Source: an uncultured Lachnospiraceae bacterium
GTDB lineage: Bacteria > Bacillota > Clostridia > Lachnospirales > Lachnospiraceae
Reading direction: 5' to 3'
Length of the DNA stretch: 62,810 nt
Assembly (NCBI GenBank): GCA_946558695.1
Contig: CAMNTQ010000013.1
Location: 1-62,810 of the forward strand
Of the stretch, positions 17,811-27,117 are shown piece by piece. A program made the position numbers and the translations under genes. The notes beneath the pieces were generated by a model, which saw only the letters and a list, made by a program, of their open reading frames with translations, had not been told where the DNA came from and searched no databases. Each line of letters begins with the position of its first letter. Position 1 is the stretch's first letter.

Positions 17811-18800
17811 TTAATTCTCCTTTATTGTCAGGATTAGAAGCTCCATTACCAGTTCAAAATTGACGTTCGCCCTAAGTCTCGACTTCGCTTTTTCGAGACC
17901 GGCAATAATATTTTGAATTCCTTCATAAGAGCTTGTCTTAGCCTGTTCTTTGATGTATTTTATCTGATCTTTAAAAACAATCTTATCAATTTCCTTCGTC
18001 GCCTTGTACAACAGGACATCCCGATACCAGATCATGATAATATCAAAGTAATCCGTAATCTCCAGTTTGTATACCGTAACATTATTTACCGCCGCAACAA
18101 CCTCAGAAAATTCCATCTCACGAATATACTTCAGAAGTTTAAGGGCTTCATCCTTTATCTCATTAAAATGCTCCGAATGCGCAAGCATAATAGCCCGCCC
18201 CATATTTCCCTGCGCAAATGCCGTGCAGACGTCCGCCTTATAATCCGGAACCTCGAGTCTCTCCATCAGATATTTTTTAATCAGCGTATTTCTGATATTG
18301 CGGAGCTTAAGCATCACGCACCTTGAGTTAATGGTAGGAAGCAAAACTTCTGCATTCTCCGTCAGCAATATAATAACCGCGTATTCCGGCGGCTCTTCGA
18401 TGGTCTTAAGCAGTGCATTCTGCGCCTGCGCCGTCATAAGCTCCGCCCGATCGATGATATACACCTTATACGGCCCCTGATACGGCTTGATCATAACCGT
18501 ATTGTTCACCTGATCACGGATATCGTCCACACTGATCGTATTCGGCTTTTCATGCGTAACCCAGATGATATCCGGATGGTTATTGCTCTCTGCCTGCTTA
18601 CAGGAATGACAAGTATTGCACGGATCCGGCCCTTTTTTCTCGCACAAAAGCGTCATGGCAAATAAGCTCGCCAGCATCTTCTTACCAGAGCCTCTCGCAC
18701 CGTTCATAATATAGGCATGTGACACCTTCTCCATCGATACCGCATTTCTGATATACTGTATTATATCTTTGTGTCCCACTACATCCTTAAAGCTTCCCAT
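17811..18800 (-). CDS. holB: DNA polymerase III subunit delta' (HolB)
   Basis: Clamp-loader delta' subunit, 329 aa. An AAA+ domain with P-loop GARGSGKK (the usual Thr/Ser is Lys, as is common in delta'), a zinc site with four Cys at about 52-66 (CEKKGPDPCNTCHSC), DRAELMTAQAQNALLKTIEEP and a SRC-like segment (INSRC). It joins DnaX and delta to load the sliding clamp. The gene order holB-ricT-yabB-rsmI matches the Firmicutes neighbourhood downstream of tmk. Confidence 0.93.
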   Translation of the reverse strand: MGSFKDVVGHKDIIQYIRNAVSMEKVSHAYIMNGARGSGKKMLASLFAMTLLCEKKGPDPCNTCHSCKQAESNNHPDIIWVTHEKPNTISVDDIRDQVNNTVMIKPYQGPYKVYIIDRAELMTAQAQNALLKTIEEPPEYAVIILLTENAEVLLPTINSRCVMLKLRNIRNTLIKKYLMERLEVPDYKADVCTAFAQGNMGRAIMLAHSEHFNEIKDEALKLLKYIREMEFSEVVAAVNNVTVYKLEITDYFDIIMIWYRDVLLYKATKEIDKIVFKDQIKYIKEQAKTSSYEGIQNIIAGLEKAKSRLRANVNFELVMELLILTIKEN

Positions 18801-18838
18801 GTTGTATCTCCCTTTTATCTTTTCTAAAATACTGTAAT

Positions 18839-20272
18839 CTATATCCTCTCATTGATCAAAACATCAATGTATCCTTCCCTTTTTAATCCCTCAACAAAAT
18901 ATCCTTCCGCCAGATACCAGCCAAGCAGACGGACTACTTCCTCCGTGATCCTCTCCCCCGGAACGATCAACGGACTTCCCGGCGGATACAGATACGCATA
19001 CTCCGCAGAGACATATCCGATAGCCGCCTCGAAGGGAATAAGCGCTGTTCCTGCTTTGCCTGTCCTTATCAGCGATTCCGTCCCGGCAATATCATATACC
19101 GCCTCCATACGGGGGAGTTCTCCCATCCCCGGACATAATCGGTCTTTTGTATTATAATCTATCTTATTATCAATCCTAAACAATGCATTTGTCAACCGTT
19201 CAAAGCCTTCTTTTGTATCCGATACAGAAGTCATGGCAAGAATATAATTTCCTGCCGCCATCTCCATCTGCAGATGATACAAAGAAAGCAGCCGGCTGTA
19301 CAGCTCCTGACCTGTAATCCCTGAGTTTCCCGCCGAAATAATAACCTTAGATATATCATAACATTCTGTACGGATTAACTCAAGACACTTAAGTTCTGAA
19401 AGTCTCTTGCGGACTTCACAAAGATTCTCAACATATCCTTCAAACATCTCCTCTGCATGATCCTGAAGCTCATGTATACACAGATCAATACTTGCCATCA
19501 GTACATAAGACGGACTGGAAGTCTGCAGCATATCCAGATACTTTCTCACGCCGTCTTTTGAAACCCTTTCACCATTTATATGAAGAAGGGCCGTCTGTGT
19601 CAGCGACGGCAGAGTTTTGTGTAAGCTGTGAATAACAATATCTGCGCCGCACCTGTTCGCATTTTGCGGAAATGCACTGTGAAAACCAAAATGAGCCCCA
19701 TGCGCTTCATCTACGATCAAAGGCAGTCCCTTCGCATGTACCGCCTCTGCGATGGCTGTCACATCCGACACCACCCCGTCATAAGTCGGCGATACAATCA
19801 CAACTGCACTGATCTTCGGATAACGCTCAAGGCCCTCTATCACATCCTGCGGTCTGATCTGTGTATTCAGTCCAACCCGGCTGTCAAAGCCCGGATACAG
19901 ATAGACCGGATTCAATTCATTTAAATATATAGCATGATACACAGACTTGTGGCAATTTCTTGCCACAAGTACCGTATCTCCTTTTTCAGTTACGCCGCAG
20001 ACGGCGCTTAGAATTCCGGCCGTACTCCCATTAACAAGAAAATGAGTCTCATCCGCATGGTAAACCTCTGCCGCCCGTTCCTGCGCACTTTTCAGAATTC
20101 CGTGCGCATGATGCAGATCGTCAAATCCTTCAATCTCGGTAATATCTATGTCATACGGAAGACTTATCTCCCCGTCCGGCCCCCATATACCGCGCCTTTT
20201 ATGCCCCGGCATATGAAAGCCGTAGTGATCCGAACCGCTGTAACTTCTTAACTTATCATATAGTGTGCTCAT
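18839..20272 (-). CDS. Orn/Lys/Arg decarboxylase-family PLP enzyme
   Basis: A 477-aa fold-type I PLP enzyme. The cofactor aspartate region is VDEAHGAHFGFH and the Schiff-base lysine is in HSLHKTLPSLTQ. N-terminal SGSDHYGFHMPGHKR is typical of the family. The length equals the short Firmicutes forms (YaaO/SpeA type) rather than the inducible enteric enzymes of over 700 aa. It probably makes cadaverine, agmatine or putrescine; which amino acid cannot be read. Its place upstream of holB matches the yaaO neighbourhood in Bacillus. The ribosome binding site is weaker than average (GAAGAG). Confidence 0.88.
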   Translation of the reverse strand: MSTLYDKLRSYSGSDHYGFHMPGHKRRGIWGPDGEISLPYDIDITEIEGFDDLHHAHGILKSAQERAAEVYHADETHFLVNGSTAGILSAVCGVTEKGDTVLVARNCHKSVYHAIYLNELNPVYLYPGFDSRVGLNTQIRPQDVIEGLERYPKISAVVIVSPTYDGVVSDVTAIAEAVHAKGLPLIVDEAHGAHFGFHSAFPQNANRCGADIVIHSLHKTLPSLTQTALLHINGERVSKDGVRKYLDMLQTSSPSYVLMASIDLCIHELQDHAEEMFEGYVENLCEVRKRLSELKCLELIRTECYDISKVIISAGNSGITGQELYSRLLSLYHLQMEMAAGNYILAMTSVSDTKEGFERLTNALFRIDNKIDYNTKDRLCPGMGELPRMEAVYDIAGTESLIRTGKAGTALIPFEAAIGYVSAEYAYLYPPGSPLIVPGERITEEVVRLLGWYLAEGYFVEGLKREGYIDVLINERI

Positions 20273-20308
20273 TACACGCTCTTCACATTCTATAATCTTT
20301 CTTTATCA

Positions 20309-21655
20309 TTATAATCTTTTGAGAAGTTTCTCTCTCTCTTCCTCAAATCCTGGTTTGCCAAGCAGTGCAAACATATTCTTCTTATAGCTCTCAACTCCCG
20401 GCTGATTGAACGGATTCACACCTGAAATATATCCGCTCACACCGCATGCAAATTCAAACATATAGAACAACTGTCCAAGTGAATATTCATCCTGTGCCGG
20501 AACATTCACCATCAGGTTTGGAACGTTGCCGTCCGTATGAGCAAGAATCGTTCCGTTCATAGCGCTCTTATTTACAAAGTCAACGTTCTTTCCTGCAAGG
20601 TAGTTTAAGCCGTCAAGATCCACCGGCTCCTCGCCGATAATAATTTCTTCCTGAGATGTCTCCACATTCAGAACCGTCTCATACATGATACGGCTTCCAT
20701 CCTGAATAAACTGTCCCATAGAGTGAAGATCCGTTGTAAGATCTACCGATGCCGGGAAGATACCCTTCTGGTCTTTTCCTTCACTCTCGCCGTAAAGCTG
20801 TTTCCACCACTCAGATACATAGTGAAGGCTTGGTTCATAATTCGCCAAAATCTCAACAGATTTCCCTTTTCTGTGAAGGATATTACGGATTGCAGCATAT
20901 TTCAGCGCATCGTTATCTTCAAATTCATTGTTGACCGCCATCTCTCTTCCAGAAGCAGCGCCCTCCATCAGCTTGTCAATGTCTGCTCCGCTGACCGCGA
21001 TCGGAAGAAGACCTACCGCTGTCAGTACAGAAAAACGTCCGCCTACATCATCCGGCACTACAAATTCCTCATAACCTTCCTCGTCAGCAAGGCTCTTGAG
21101 CGCTCCTCTTGCCTTATCAGTTGTCGCGTAGATTCTTTTGGCAGCACCCTCTTTTCCATATTTCTCTTCAAGCATAGCCTTGAATACGCGGAAGGCAATT
21201 GCCGGTTCTGTCGTCGTACCGGATTTGGAAATCACATTTACAGAAAATTCCCTGTCTCCGATTACATCGATCAGATGTTTCAGATATGTACTGCTGATGC
21301 TGTTTCCCGCATAGTAGATTTCCGGAGTCTTACGCACTTCCTTAGAAACCATGTTATAAAAATTGTGACGTAAAAATTCAATCGCAGCTCTCGCTCCAAG
21401 ATAAGATCCTCCGATACCGATAACCACAAGAACTTCGGAATCCTCTTTAATTCTTTCTGCTGCAGCTTTGATCCGGGCAAATTCATCTTTATCGTAATCT
21501 ACCGGAAGATCCACCCATCCCAGAAAATCATTTCCCGCCCCTTCTTTGGAAAGAAGCGTGTCCTTCGCCTGCAGGGCGATTTTCTTCATGGACTCCACTT
21601 CGTGATCACTGATAAATCCTGCTGCTTTTGAATAGTCAAATGTTACTTTTGCCAT
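20309..21655 (-). CDS. pgi: Glucose-6-phosphate isomerase
   Basis: A 448-aa Pgi, the usual Firmicutes length, interconverting glucose-6-phosphate and fructose-6-phosphate in glycolysis. Signature stretches: [18 protein letters not shown] near the N-terminus, [17 protein letters not shown], and [14 protein letters not shown]. The catalytic region [12 protein letters not shown] precedes [16 protein letters not shown]. The ATG at 21655 gives the standard N-terminus; an in-frame TTG eight codons upstream lies within the Shine-Dalgarno-like GAAGGAAGG and is rejected. Confidence 0.97.
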   Translation of the reverse strand: MAKVTFDYSKAAGFISDHEVESMKKIALQAKDTLLSKEGAGNDFLGWVDLPVDYDKDEFARIKAAAERIKEDSEVLVVIGIGGSYLGARAAIEFLRHNFYNMVSKEVRKTPEIYYAGNSISSTYLKHLIDVIGDREFSVNVISKSGTTTEPAIAFRVFKAMLEEKYGKEGAAKRIYATTDKARGALKSLADEEGYEEFVVPDDVGGRFSVLTAVGLLPIAVSGADIDKLMEGAASGREMAVNNEFEDNDALKYAAIRNILHRKGKSVEILANYEPSLHYVSEWWKQLYGESEGKDQKGIFPASVDLTTDLHSMGQFIQDGSRIMYETVLNVETSQEEIIIGEEPVDLDGLNYLAGKNVDFVNKSAMNGTILAHTDGNVPNLMVNVPAQDEYSLGQLFYMFEFACGVSGYISGVNPFNQPGVESYKKNMFALLGKPGFEEEREKLLKRL

Positions 21656-21735
21656 AGCGCAAATCCGTCCTTCCTTCAAAATATATTTATATTTTTTACA
21701 TATATAATATATTTTATCAAATCAATGCGCTTTAA

Positions 21736-22686
21736 TCAAGCCATAAACTCCTCCAGAATCTGACGGATAAGAATTTCTCTTTCTACAGACTTTTGCTCTG
21801 TTCCCTCCAGTTCCTCTTTCTCTTCTTTTTCACGGATTGCTTTTACTCTGCCGCTCCTATCTTCCCCTTTCATCGTGTCCGGGACAGGATACGGATCTGG
21901 CATCGACGGCGGAAGAATCTCTGGAGGCGTCTGAGGTGACGGAACCTCTTTCCCCGGCCCTTGCCTTACCGGTTCCGCTGCCCTTCCTGTATGATTCATC
22001 TTCTTTACAGAATCTTTCTTCATTGCGGCATTCGTTTTGATTGGCGTGTCTGTCTTCACTGCAATGTCTGTTTCTTCGAACTCATCTTCGTCAAATTGCG
22101 TGATCATTTGCTCCTTTTCATCTGACTCCCATTCCGTGTTTCTGTTCTCATCCATCTCTTTCTGGTGCGCTTTCTCGTAACGGTGAAGACATACATTCTG
22201 CAGATAATCAACCATATAATTCCTCACCATCTGCATCCGATAGTTTTCATCCGTCGTCAGATGGAACACATACACAAGGATTCCAAGTCCTGCGCCGATG
22301 ATTCCTGTCTGCAGCACAAGATCATTCATTCCGTAGATGCTGTATGTAAGAACCGCCCCAAGAATGCCTGTTACGAAACACAAAAGAGCCGCCGCCTTCT
22401 CTAATCTCCTTAAACTGTGAAGCCGGATTCCAAACACTTTATATCCGTACAGGTACTTGTCCACAAACACTTCTACATTCTCCACCTTTTCACTGACCAT
22501 ACAGGCATGTTCAAATTTTGCGCGCACCAGACGCATTAGCGGATGTGTACTTTTATTCATATTGCCTGCCGCCCGCACCAAACGTGAAAGAATTCCATTC
22601 ACCATACATTTGCTCAGAATACCGACCGCCGTAAAAATCCCCAGTGCTATAACTACTATCTGCTTATCTACTATTATCCTCGACAT
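21736..22686 (-). CDS. Membrane protein with acidic cytoplasmic tail, function unknown
   Basis: A 316-aa protein not recognised. It has an N-terminal hydrophobic segment (residues 10-28) and a pair of hydrophobic segments (about 97-117 and 123-141). A soluble tail follows, rich in Glu, Asp, Lys and Pro. The tail has low-complexity runs (FDEDEFEETD, PEILPPSMPDPYPVPD) and a final amphipathic helix. The start follows GGAGG. It stands between pgi and mtnN without obvious operon partners. It could be a cell-surface or division-associated scaffold, but nothing in the sequence shows that. Confidence 0.7.
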   Translation of the reverse strand: MSRIIVDKQIVVIALGIFTAVGILSKCMVNGILSRLVRAAGNMNKSTHPLMRLVRAKFEHACMVSEKVENVEVFVDKYLYGYKVFGIRLHSLRRLEKAAALLCFVTGILGAVLTYSIYGMNDLVLQTGIIGAGLGILVYVFHLTTDENYRMQMVRNYMVDYLQNVCLHRYEKAHQKEMDENRNTEWESDEKEQMITQFDEDEFEETDIAVKTDTPIKTNAAMKKDSVKKMNHTGRAAEPVRQGPGKEVPSPQTPPEILPPSMPDPYPVPDTMKGEDRSGRVKAIREKEEKEELEGTEQKSVEREILIRQILEEFMA

Positions 22687-22815
22687 AGATTAAGCCCTCC
22701 TTTCATGGGAATTATACTTGATATTCCCTCAGAGGGCGATGAAATCCGTTCTCCATAAAACGACATCTGCTTGTCATTTCCTGTCGCTTTATCATATACA
22801 ATTTTCTTATAAATA

Positions 22816-23508
22816 TTACAATGAAGGCAAAAGTTCCTTCACAAGACGCACGCTGCGGGCGATTGCCTGCTTTTCAAACTCCGGATAATCCATGACCGCA
22901 CTGTTGTCGGCTTTGTCCGAAATCGCCCGAATTATGACATACGAAACTTTGTTCAGATAGGCCGCATGGGCAATCCCCGCCCCCTCCATCTCTGTACAGA
23001 GCGGATGAAACTGATTCACAATCCGCTCCTTCGCCTCGGCGGATGAAATAAACTGATCGCCGCTTGCCACCCTTCCGGTAAAGGTATGAATCTCGGGATT
23101 AGCTTTTTCATTAGCTGCCTTCGCCTTCTTAACAAGCGCTGCGTCCGCCGGAAATGCCAGCGTGTCCATCCTTGGCACCTGCCCTGCCGGATCTCCGAAA
23201 ATCGTTGCATCCATATCATGATGCAAAGCATCTGTCGAAATGACCATGTCCCCGATATCAATCCTTGCATCCAAAGATCCTGCAATTCCTGTATTAATTA
23301 GCGTATCTACCTGAAAATGATCCACAAGGACCTGCGCGCAGATCCCTGCGTTCACCTTCCCAATGCCGCTCCTCACCACTACTGCATCTTTTCCGCATAG
23401 TATACCTCTGCAAAAAGCCATACCTGCAATTTCCTTCGTCTCCTGAATCTCCATCGCTTTCTTCAAAGCCGCAACTTCCTCTTCCATAGCTCCAATAATG
23501 CCTATCAT
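22816..23508 (-). CDS. mtnN: 5'-methylthioadenosine/S-adenosylhomocysteine nucleosidase
   Basis: A 230-aa MTA/SAH nucleosidase that cleaves methylthioadenosine and S-adenosylhomocysteine to adenine and a thioribosyl product, recycling SAM by-products. Key parts: IIGAMEEEV (Glu in the N-terminal loop), NTGIAGSLD, GDMVISTDALHHDMD, EMEGAGIAHAAYL (substrate Glu) and RAISDKAD (catalytic Asp). ATG at 23508 is preceded by GGAGG; 35 codons of upstream open frame lack a ribosome binding site and overlap the divergent promoter, so they are excluded. Confidence 0.96.
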   Translation of the reverse strand: MIGIIGAMEEEVAALKKAMEIQETKEIAGMAFCRGILCGKDAVVVRSGIGKVNAGICAQVLVDHFQVDTLINTGIAGSLDARIDIGDMVISTDALHHDMDATIFGDPAGQVPRMDTLAFPADAALVKKAKAANEKANPEIHTFTGRVASGDQFISSAEAKERIVNQFHPLCTEMEGAGIAHAAYLNKVSYVIIRAISDKADNSAVMDYPEFEKQAIARSVRLVKELLPSL

Positions 23509-23547
23509 CTGTCTGTTCCTCCATATAAATATTGTAATATTAGAAAT

Positions 23548-23580
23548 AGTATAGCATTCCTTTTTATTCTCTGCTATACT
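23548..23580. promoter_or_regulatory. Back-to-back promoters of mtnN and the TSCPD gene
   Basis: A perfect 9-bp inverted repeat AGTATAGCA/TGCTATACT with a 15-bp spacer. Each arm contains a TATACT -10 box, one for each divergent gene (23575-23580 on plus; 23553-23548 on minus), so the two promoters overlap and probably compete. No strong -35 is seen for either. Confidence 0.55.
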
Positions 23581-23613
23581 TTTCTTGTAGGCAAAACCAA
23601 AGGAGGAAATCAT

Positions 23614-23856
23614 ATGGAATATAAGCCAGTCGGCGTCTGCTCACAGTTAATCCGCGTAGACGTAGAAGATAATGTAATCAAAAATGCCGAATTTGTCGGA
23701 GGATGCAGCGGCAACACTCAGGGCGTAGCCCGTCTCGTACAAGGAATGCAAGTGGATGAAGCGATTTCCCGTCTGGAAGGAATCAAATGCGGTTTCAAGT
23801 CCACATCCTGCCCGGACCAGCTTGCGCAGGCACTAAAAGCTGTTTCCAGCAAATAA
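23614..23856 (+). CDS. TSCPD-domain protein (TIGR03905-like)
   Basis: An 80-aa protein with the TSCPD signature (GFKSTSCPDQLAQAL) and an N-terminal GVCSQLIRVDVEDN followed by GGCSGNTQGVA. Similar domains occur in the C-terminus of some class II ribonucleotide reductases and in stand-alone small proteins whose role is not established; the cysteines suggest metal or redox binding. The start follows a perfect AGGAGG. Divergent from mtnN. Confidence 0.88.
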   Translation: MEYKPVGVCSQLIRVDVEDNVIKNAEFVGGCSGNTQGVARLVQGMQVDEAISRLEGIKCGFKSTSCPDQLAQALKAVSSK

Positions 23857-23871
23857 GATTTCAAAGATAAA

Positions 23872-23900
23872 TTGGCAGAGAAAATTCCTCTGCCAGTTTT
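23872..23900 (+). terminator. Terminator of the TSCPD gene
   Basis: Stem TGGCAGAG (23873-23880) and CTCTGCCA (23888-23895), 7-nt loop, then GTTTTTG on the plus strand, 15 bp after the stop codon. Confidence 0.88.
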
Positions 23901-23923
23901 TGTATAAATACCTCATCGCAGTA

Positions 23924-25000
23924 TCACACCATTTCCCGAACCATATCCATCGGAAGTTCCAGAAGCTCCGACACCTGCTTTACATCCTTTAATTTCGAAT
24001 ATAACTTACAAACCGTATCCCTCTGACTCCGCCGCATGACATCCTGCGTTACTTGCTGTGTTACCTCTTCTGTCACCTGCTGTGTTACTTGCTGTGTTAC
24101 TTGCTGTGTTACCTCTTCTGTCACTTGCTGTGTTACCTCTTCTGTCACCTGCTGTGTTACTTGTTCTGTTACTTCTTTAGTTACCCTTTCTGTTATCTTT
24201 TTTGTCAATTCCGCCTCCAGAATATCTGCCTCTAATACAAGTCCGTCTTCCATCATATCATTGAATCCCCCTTCAATAAATTCTTCATAATGTGAATATA
24301 GATGATTATACAGTTTCTGGATCAGGCTGCGAAGCTTATTGGCATCTCCCGATGTTATATTCCCAAGCGCCTGATTCTTATTAATTGCGTTTATTATATC
24401 ATCAAGTATCAGTGTCCGCAAGGCTTCCATATTCTCCGGCGTACGCTCCTTTCTTATACTATCCCGCAGTTTTAACATCATAAACGGGATCAGTATCACC
24501 ATCTTCCGGCTGCTCAGTTCTTCCGCGGTATGTTCTAAAAGCTTAAAGACGGGAATCCGGTACAGAAAGGTCCCCTGTGTTCCAAAGTCCAGAATGATTT
24601 CTTTTATATCAGGAATATTTTTATAATTGTAAAGATAAATGATCCGCGGTTCGGGGAAACATAAGATATCAGCAGCCTTCCTCACATTGAGCGCATGCCT
24701 GTAGCCATAGTCAAACACTCGGAACTCAATCTCCTCATCCTCATACATCTGCGCTTCAACATGATAGGAATGCGAATGATTGATCGTAATGATCGTATCC
24801 GCAAGCGTCCTTTTTAAGTTATCATCATGATGTTCCGTCCAGTTATAGGTAATTATGCTGTCAGGCGGATATTCCGTCCCGAACAATCCATTAATCAACC
24901 CGATCACTGCACGGGTTGAAAGCGTAAGTATCTTTTTAAAGATACGGTCATAAATCTGCGCTATCTGTCTGTTGTTAACGTCCTTTTGATTTTTTTCCAT
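23924..25000 (-). CDS. Rpn-family PD-(D/E)XK nuclease (transposase-like)
   Basis: A 358-aa protein of the Rpn / PD-(D/E)XK nuclease family transposases. The catalytic core reads Asp68 (LADTIIT) and Glu82-x-Gln84 (HVEAQ), with the downstream FRVFDYGYRHAL and IIYLYNYKN segments typical of the family. E. coli RpnA relatives are DNA endonucleases that promote RecA-independent recombination. The C-terminal quarter holds twelve four-residue VTxx repeats (273-320), then a short basic tail. No terminal inverted repeats or target duplications were found, so it is not a complete transposon. The ribosome binding site is modest (AGGTG). Confidence 0.85.
   Translation of the reverse strand: MEKNQKDVNNRQIAQIYDRIFKKILTLSTRAVIGLINGLFGTEYPPDSIITYNWTEHHDDNLKRTLADTIITINHSHSYHVEAQMYEDEEIEFRVFDYGYRHALNVRKAADILCFPEPRIIYLYNYKNIPDIKEIILDFGTQGTFLYRIPVFKLLEHTAEELSSRKMVILIPFMMLKLRDSIRKERTPENMEALRTLILDDIINAINKNQALGNITSGDANKLRSLIQKLYNHLYSHYEEFIEGGFNDMMEDGLVLEADILEAELTKKITERVTKEVTEQVTQQVTEEVTQQVTEEVTQQVTQQVTQQVTEEVTQQVTQDVMRRSQRDTVCKLYSKLKDVKQVSELLELPMDMVREMV
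24041..24184 (-). repeat. 12-bp coding minisatellite in the Rpn gene
   Basis: Twelve tandem 12-bp units encode VTQQ, VTEE and variants (VTKE, VTEQ, VTQD). Copies differ by few bases. Because the unit is a multiple of three, gain or loss of units changes tail length without breaking the frame. Confidence 0.95.
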
Positions 25001-25294
25001 AAAACACCTGCATGGACATTACAATATGCCATGCTTTCCCTTTCTTTGTCTTTGCTGAATGGCATTATGGGGTTGATGTACACTTTTTCATTAATAAAAC
25101 GGAATATATGTGAATGAATCATTCAAAAATATACCGACAATCCAAAGCTTCGGATTAGAGATTTAAGAAATCCACTGACAGGATTTCTGATATGTCGTAA
25201 TATAACATACCAGAGATTAAAATACAACCTCAAAAAGCATATTATTTCTCTGATTTTTTAAAGCATTTATTTATCCGTTATCTCCCCGCAAGAA

Positions 25295-25320
25295 AAGGAC
25301 GCCCCCACCTTGGCGTCCTT
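25295..25320. terminator. Terminator-like hairpin in the 25 kb gap
   Basis: Perfect 9-bp stem AAGGACGCC/GGCGTCCTT with an 8-nt loop. Pyrimidine-rich T tracts follow on either strand. It lies about 240 bp after the secreted-protein gene on the minus strand and 295 bp before the Rpn start; it could end transcription from either direction. Confidence 0.65.
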
Positions 25321-25356
25321 TCCTTGTTTGTTTTCTTTTGTCTCTTCTTTTACCTA

Positions 25357-25485
25357 GGAAGACTGTGACCTGCATCGCTGTACAACGGCAGACGTGACAC
25401 AGATAATTATTTTTACTTTTTCGCAATGTAATCTTTTCAACTTAGAAACAATCACTTCCCGCGGCGATGCTTGTCACAGTCTTCC
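25357..25485. repeat. Long imperfect inverted repeat, unexplained
   Basis: Arms of 22 bp (25357-25378 and 25464-25485) match at 20 positions: a 13-bp and a 7-bp block separated by two mismatches, flanking an 85-bp AT-rich centre. There is no open frame inside and no clear target duplication outside. It lies in the 562-bp gap between the Rpn and secreted-protein genes; apart from this and two smaller hairpins (25295-25320, 25523-25550) nothing is recognised in the gap. It could be a small non-autonomous element or a structured RNA. Confidence 0.75.
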
Positions 25486-25562
25486 CAGCAGAATCAACAT
25501 ATGGAGCTATTATCAGGTACCGTAATAGAGCGACTGGATGATCTCTATTATGGCTTAGTCGG

Positions 25563-26039
25563 CTACTCGATGAAGACTCCGTTCGTAAAGCTATCGCTTC
25601 CGTCATTGTTTGCAGAATGCATGCAAGACACCCGGTAATAATAACCGCCTTCTACCTCTAACTCTTTACTGAAAGCTATTCTATCCGTATTCTCTTCATG
25701 CAAGATCCATCCGTCATAGCCTTCCCATGAAGTATCCTCTTCCTTTGCCCTTTCTACAACAACAGCAAGTCCGATCCTCTCCACAGTCTGGCATGCGATA
25801 GTTGTCCCTCCGACGTAGAGATGACCATTCGGCAGTCTGACACATTTGGAATACCCTGCCAGCAAATCCTCGCCGCGGGTAATCTTGGTATCATATCCGA
25901 TCGACTCACTCTCATCCGTCAGGTAAGAACCATCAATCTGTTTTCTGCCTTCTTCTGCATGCACATTAAGACTTAAACCCGACATGCAAAATACTAACAT
26001 TAAGATAAAGCTAATAGACATTACTTTCGTTTTCTTCAT
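25563..26039 (-). CDS. Small secreted protein, function unknown
   Basis: A 158-aa protein with a clear Sec signal peptide (MKKTKVMS..., hydrophobic core, cleavage expected after VHA near residue 30). The mature part has three Cys and a C-terminal half rich in aromatic and acidic residues (TSWEGYDGWILHEENTD, GGYYYRVSCMHS). The ATG at 26039 has GGAGG 6 bp upstream; an ATG 30 bp further up has none. Not recognised. Immediately downstream of the DUF4367 gene on the same strand, so possibly in the same stress regulon. Confidence 0.7.
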   Translation of the reverse strand: MKKTKVMSISFILMLVFCMSGLSLNVHAEEGRKQIDGSYLTDESESIGYDTKITRGEDLLAGYSKCVRLPNGHLYVGGTTIACQTVERIGLAVVVERAKEEDTSWEGYDGWILHEENTDRIAFSKELEVEGGYYYRVSCMHSANNDGSDSFTNGVFIE

Positions 26040-26106
26040 CTTTTGCCTCCATCCCTCCCTAACTCTCATATAATAGACACATTACTCGCCAAAAACTGAC
26101 GGCATT

Positions 26107-26952
26107 TTAAGAAAAAAATAAATTTTTTAAAATTAATTCAAATTCCGCTCTATCTATCTTACCGGTCATAAAATACTCTAACTTCTGATATGTAAAATGT
26201 GCTGAACATTTAATTGTATTTGTTCCTTTTACCTGATACACGATTAACTCAATATCATTCCCCTCGATTTCCATTATTTCTTTGTCTATAATTTCGTCCT
26301 CCGCATCAAATCCAAAAGAAGAATCATAATATCCCGCGCTGATTATATACAAAAGGTTTACATCATTGCTCTGATACATCATTTCAGCTATCTGCAAATT
26401 TTCATCCAGATTCATTTGAATAAATTTTATGCCTTTTCTTTGATTAGTCAATTTAACCGGCGTCACTCCAAACGTATCTTTTATTTCCTGATAGGCTTTT
26501 TTCTCATCCTCATTTTCCGATACTTTATTTCCTTCATCAGAATCTACCTGTACTACTTTCCTTCCCCCAACAACCTGCTCTATCACTGACGCAATTTTTT
26601 CAGCTCCGCCCATACTTGTCATCCCAACAGTCAGCACCAGCACAGCAGCCGCGGCTGTTGCCGCATACATTTTCCATCTTCTTTTCCCGCGCGCTTTCTT
26701 TGCCGCAGAACGCTCCTCCTGAAGCTTGCGCCCCAGCTTAAGCGCTTCTCTGTCTTTTTCAGAAAGTCCGGCGTATGCCTGCTCTTCTTCGTAAGCATCA
26801 ATGCGTTCCTGCAGCTTAGATCGGATATCATTTTTAAGAGTATTTGATACCTCCTCTATCTCGGACGCATTCACTTCCCTTTGAATTGACTCTGCCTCTC
26901 TGTACAGATCCTCTTTTATTACCTGTTCCAAATCATCTTTATACATTGTCAT
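26107..26952 (-). CDS. DUF4367-type membrane protein, candidate anti-sigma factor
   Basis: A 281-aa bitopic protein: an N-terminal cytoplasmic helix-rich, charged region (to about 100), one membrane segment (about residues 113-132, YAATAAAAVLVLTVG), and an extracytoplasmic domain resembling DUF4367. This layout is common in proteins encoded beside sigma-70-like factors in Lachnospiraceae, where they are presumed anti-sigma factors. Here the only sigma gene nearby (28223-28798) is separated by an oppositely oriented murG. ATG 26952 is taken because GAGG lies 8 bp upstream; a TTG 51 bp earlier lacks a site. Confidence 0.7.
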   Translation of the reverse strand: MTMYKDDLEQVIKEDLYREAESIQREVNASEIEEVSNTLKNDIRSKLQERIDAYEEEQAYAGLSEKDREALKLGRKLQEERSAAKKARGKRRWKMYAATAAAAVLVLTVGMTSMGGAEKIASVIEQVVGGRKVVQVDSDEGNKVSENEDEKKAYQEIKDTFGVTPVKLTNQRKGIKFIQMNLDENLQIAEMMYQSNDVNLLYIISAGYYDSSFGFDAEDEIIDKEIMEIEGNDIELIVYQVKGTNTIKCSAHFTYQKLEYFMTGKIDRAEFELILKNLFFS

Positions 26953-27117
26953 GACAAATACCTCATAAAACCGGTTGTTCACCCGTCTCTTTCTCTTGAC
27001 CAAATCCCGTCGGATGTATAATATATATATAGCAGTTCTTTTACATGCACTGCATAAACTGTTTAAACTTCAATTGAGCTTTACTTGTAATTAATGATTT
27101 TCTTTTCGGAGGTTCTT

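Noticed and set aside
24041..24184. Possible CRISPR array
   Set aside because: Tandem 12-bp units without spacers, inside a coding frame; a minisatellite, not CRISPR.
24036..24290. Plus-strand frames of Cys-Val-Thr repeats
   Set aside because: They are the complement of the VTQQ minisatellite in the Rpn gene, not genes.
25523..25550. TAATAGAG/CTCTATTA hairpin after the secreted-protein gene
   Set aside because: 8-bp stem but no T run on either strand; noted as structure only, too weak to call a terminator.
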